A stretch of DNA of 64,000 nt from Phycisphaerales bacterium (lineage in GTDB: Bacteria > Planctomycetota > Phycisphaerae > UBA1845 > UTPLA1). Position 1 is the first letter of the stretch, and each line of letters opens with the position of its first letter. The DNA lies in assembly GCA_022360095.1 (NCBI GenBank), contig JAKSDK010000801.1:143070-207069 (forward strand), written 5' to 3'. Shown here piece by piece: positions 61,617-64,000 of the stretch. Under the pieces are notes generated by a model that was not told where the DNA came from, ran no database searches, and worked only from the letters and a program-made list of their open reading frames with translations. The position numbers and the translations under genes are program-made.

Positions 61617-64000
61617 ATGCACCGGTCTAAGAGAATCAAGCATGCGTTCGCTCTGTTGCTGGCTGCCACTGCAATGGGTGGTATGGACGGCGGCTGCAAC
61701 GGCGCATTCGTGCTGCTGCCCTTCGGACAGATTACCGCGGTTCAGCTCTTCGAAGAGCCGAATTTCACGCTGGCCTTCTCGGTCGAATCTGCAGTCAGTG
61801 ATCCGACCGCAGTGGCAAAAGTCAACTGGGTCTTCGGAGACGGTGGCGGTTTCGTCGAAGGGCCCGCCAATCGAGCGACCATGACGCACCGTTACGCTGC
61901 GCCGGGGACCTATGAAGTCACGGCGTTTCTTTTTGATGCCGACGGCTTCGTGGACCAGATCATCAACACGATCACGGTGCTTCCCAACGACGGAAATCCG
62001 GAACCGCCTCCCCCTCCGAATCCACTGGACCTTCCAGGGAACGTTTCCAGCCCGTCACCGGCAGATACCACCGAAAACGTGGCCGTTGATACCGTACTCA
62101 GTTGGATCGCGGGCATTCTGACCGATAGCTTCGACGTTTATCTCGGAACGGTCGAACAGGACGTGGAAAACGCGGACGACAGCGATGCCGCGATCTTCCG
62201 AGGCAATCAGACGGAAACATCGTTCGATCCGGAAGGGCTGGACCCTGACACCGAATACTTCTGGCGTATTGACGGCCTTAACGGACTGGGCCTGACGAAG
62301 GGGGAGGTGTTCAGCTTTAGGACGGCGAAACTTCCGGAAATCGCGGAGAACCCCTTACCGGCCAACGGCTCGACGTCGGCCCGTGTCGATACGACGCTCC
62401 AGTGGGAGGCAGGTACAGGCGCGACGAGCCACGACGTGTATTTCGGAAAGAGTCAGACCGATGTAGAAAACGCCACAACTGATGACGAGGACATCTTCCA
62501 GGGTAACCAGTCGGGAACGGAGTTTGATCCCGAAGACGAAAACGCGGAGATCGACGGTCAGCTTCTGGCCGACACGGAGTACTTCTGGAGAATCGACGAG
62601 GTCGGCCCCGGCGGTACGACGAAGGGAGATCTATGGAGTTTCCGCACGGCGGCGGCCCCGCCGAAAATCATGACGCCGATTCCGACAGATACGGAAACGG
62701 ACGTGGACACCAATCAGGCGCTTTCTTGGACCGCGCCGCCGAGCGTGGAAAGCTTTGACGTGTATTTTGGGATGGATGCCGTCAACGTAGAGAACGCGAC
62801 GCGCTCGGGCGCAGAATTCCAAGGCAACCAAACGGGCAAGGTGTTTGACCCTGCCGAACTGACGGGCGCTACCGAATATTTCTGGCGGATCGACACATTG
62901 GGGCCGGGCGGAACCACCAAGGGCGACGTGCTCAGCTTCACGACAATCGCGCCGCCGGGCCAGGTCGTCGGTCCATTCAGCCCTCTCGACGATGCCACGA
63001 ATGTCGACATCGGCACCGACTTGAAATGGAACGTCGGCGGCGGCGGTCCGACGACCAGCTACGACGTCTATCTCAGCACGGACGAAAACGCCGTGGTCAA
63101 CGGGTCCGCGGCCGCGTTGCTAAACACGCAGGATGCCGCCTTCACGAGTTTCCAACCATCCAATCGGCTAGATCCGGACACGGTCTATTTCTGGCGAGTG
63201 GACGCACGAGGACCGGGTGGAGTCACGAGCGGTCCGGTGCAGAGCTTCACCACGGGCAGTGAGCCCGACCTTGTGGAAGATCCCATTCCCGCGAATGGCG
63301 CACGTGGAGTGTCGTTGAACACAACGCTGGAATGGTCCGCCGCCAACGGAGCAGACAGCTACAACGTCTATTTCGGCGATAATCAACAAGACGTTGACAA
63401 TGCCGACACGGACGACGCGGCCTTCCAAGGCGGAGTGAATGCGCCGGACACGATGTTCACACTGCCCGACGAACTCGACGGCAGCACCGACTATTTCTGG
63501 CGAATCGATTCCGAGGGCCCTGGCGGCGTCACCAAGGGTGAAGTCTGGCGATTCCGAACGGCGCCCGACCGAGCTACGGAACCTTCGCCGGAAGACATGG
63601 CCACCGCCGTCGCACTCGATGCGATGTTGAGCTGGACGGCCGGAAACGGTGCGGTGTCACACGACGTCTATTTCGGGGATGACGAAACGGCGGTCACGAA
63701 TGCAACGATGGCTGACCCCGAGTTTCAAATCAACCAAACCGGGACGAGTTTCGACCCCGGACCGCTTGACGGAAATAAGACCTATTTCTGGCGGATCGAC
63801 GAAGTCGGTGCCGACGGCACAACCACGGGAGACGTCTGGACGTTTACGACCGGGCCGGGCCAGGCCGCGGAACCCATTTCGCCGGCCAACGGCGCCGTCG
63901 GCGTCGAGTTACTCCCGACCTTGATGTGGACCGCCGGTGACGGCACCGAGTTCCACGACATTTACCTCGGCACCGATCAGACCGCCGTTGATCAGGCGAA
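61617..64000 (+). CDS. Large exported PKD/FN3-like repeat protein (3' partial)
   Basis: The frame is open from the ATG at 61617 to the end of the window, at least 794 codons. The N-terminus has a signal-type leader ending G-G-C (lipobox-like, Cys at 26). A PKD-like domain with W-V-F-G-D-G and G-T-Y-E-V follows (about 62-120). Then come at least seven tandem FN3-like modules of about 95-105 residues, each with S-x-D-V-Y-L/F-G, Y-F-W-R-I-D and a G-D-V/L-x-S-F-x-T end. It is probably a surface adhesin or sugar-binding protein. A GGATGGAG site precedes the ATG at 8 nt. Confidence 0.88.
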   Translation, partial: MHRSKRIKHAFALLLAATAMGGMDGGCNGAFVLLPFGQITAVQLFEEPNFTLAFSVESAVSDPTAVAKVNWVFGDGGGFVEGPANRATMTHRYAAPGTYEVTAFLFDADGFVDQIINTITVLPNDGNPEPPPPPNPLDLPGNVSSPSPADTTENVAVDTVLSWIAGILTDSFDVYLGTVEQDVENADDSDAAIFRGNQTETSFDPEGLDPDTEYFWRIDGLNGLGLTKGEVFSFRTAKLPEIAENPLPANGSTSARVDTTLQWEAGTGATSHDVYFGKSQTDVENATTDDEDIFQGNQSGTEFDPEDENAEIDGQLLADTEYFWRIDEVGPGGTTKGDLWSFRTAAAPPKIMTPIPTDTETDVDTNQALSWTAPPSVESFDVYFGMDAVNVENATRSGAEFQGNQTGKVFDPAELTGATEYFWRIDTLGPGGTTKGDVLSFTTIAPPGQVVGPFSPLDDATNVDIGTDLKWNVGGGGPTTSYDVYLSTDENAVVNGSAAALLNTQDAAFTSFQPSNRLDPDTVYFWRVDARGPGGVTSGPVQSFTTGSEPDLVEDPIPANGARGVSLNTTLEWSAANGADSYNVYFGDNQQDVDNADTDDAAFQGGVNAPDTMFTLPDELDGSTDYFWRIDSEGPGGVTKGEVWRFRTAPDRATEPSPEDMATAVALDAMLSWTAGNGAVSHDVYFGDDETAVTNATMADPEFQINQTGTSFDPGPLDGNKTYFWRIDEVGADGTTTGDVWTFTTGPGQAAEPISPANGAVGVELLPTLMWTAGDGTEFHDIYLGTDQTAVDQA
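62010..64000 (+). repeat. Tandem FN3-like repeat array within the secreted protein gene
   Basis: Repeats of about 300 bp start near 62010, 62340, 62660, 62960, 63270, 63570 and 63870. They share the Y-F-W-R-I-D block and the D-V-Y-F-G block but differ in spacing and detail, so they are old repeats and not a recent amplification. Confidence 0.75.

Noticed and set aside
1..64000. CRISPR arrays, insertion sequences, phage genes, rRNA and tRNA
   Set aside because: No spaced identical repeats, transposase, integrase or phage structural gene was recognised, and no RNA gene of these kinds was found by eye.

Overview
The window looks like chromosomal DNA of a Gram-negative bacterium of the phylum Planctomycetota, perhaps class Phycisphaerae. 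This is inferred from gene content, not a database match. Supporting signs are a secreted metalloprotease ending in a short dockerin-like calcium repeat, a type II pseudopilin with the planctomycete-style C-terminal N-V-L-F-Q-DG-H block, a double YfhO protein, an ABC permease fused to a CPBP protease, WaaP-type lipopolysaccharide kinases, and GC-rich palindromic intergenic repeats. Housekeeping genes (moaA, rsgA, uppP, pgsA, lspA, tgt, yajC, priA, plsY) are scattered throughout. I found no phage, insertion sequence, CRISPR array, rRNA or tRNA.

Layout. 1-2313: 3' part of a secreted M12-like metalloprotease. 2319-5842: two exported TldD/TldE-like proteins, one with the zinc motif and one without. 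6004-7044: moaA. 7253-10712: ECF sigma factor, anti-sigma factor and rsgA in tight succession. 10803-14943: a GT39-like membrane protein, a MotA/TolQ/ExbB-like protein and two small envelope proteins. 14944-15425: a gene-free stretch with a folded RNA candidate ending in a strong terminator. 15426-16873: two overlapping PilZ genes.

17068-34582 is a long minus-strand glycan/glycolipid cluster. It holds a GT39-like protein, an LPG-synthase-type flippase-like protein, an alpha/alpha-toroid-like enzyme, two methyltransferases, two GT2 enzymes, a double YfhO, a TIM-barrel-like protein, a Gfo/Idh/MocA oxidoreductase and a GDP-mannose 6-dehydrogenase-like enzyme. Together they suggest export of a uronic-acid-containing, methylated glycan, but the product is unknown. 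34583-36230 carries a CPBP/CAAX-type protease flanked by two near-identical GC-rich hairpins and a REP-like palindrome.

36231-49275 is mixed. It has a small Gly/Arg/Tyr-rich secreted protein, uppP, pgsA, a PEP-mutase family enzyme, a lipoprotein, an alpha/beta hydrolase, an alkyltransferase-like protein, a pseudopilin, a DUF362 protein, a UDP-sugar pyrophosphorylase, lspA, a degenerate DksA-like protein, tgt-yajC and a secreted Gly-rich protein. 49308-52414 is a NatAB-like ABC exporter. 52664-54961 is priA. 54988-61199 is an envelope cluster with three WaaP-like kinase proteins (four kinase domains), a GT4 glycosyltransferase, a polysaccharide deacetylase and plsY. 61617 to the end is the 5' part of a large exported protein with a PKD-like domain and at least seven FN3-like repeats.
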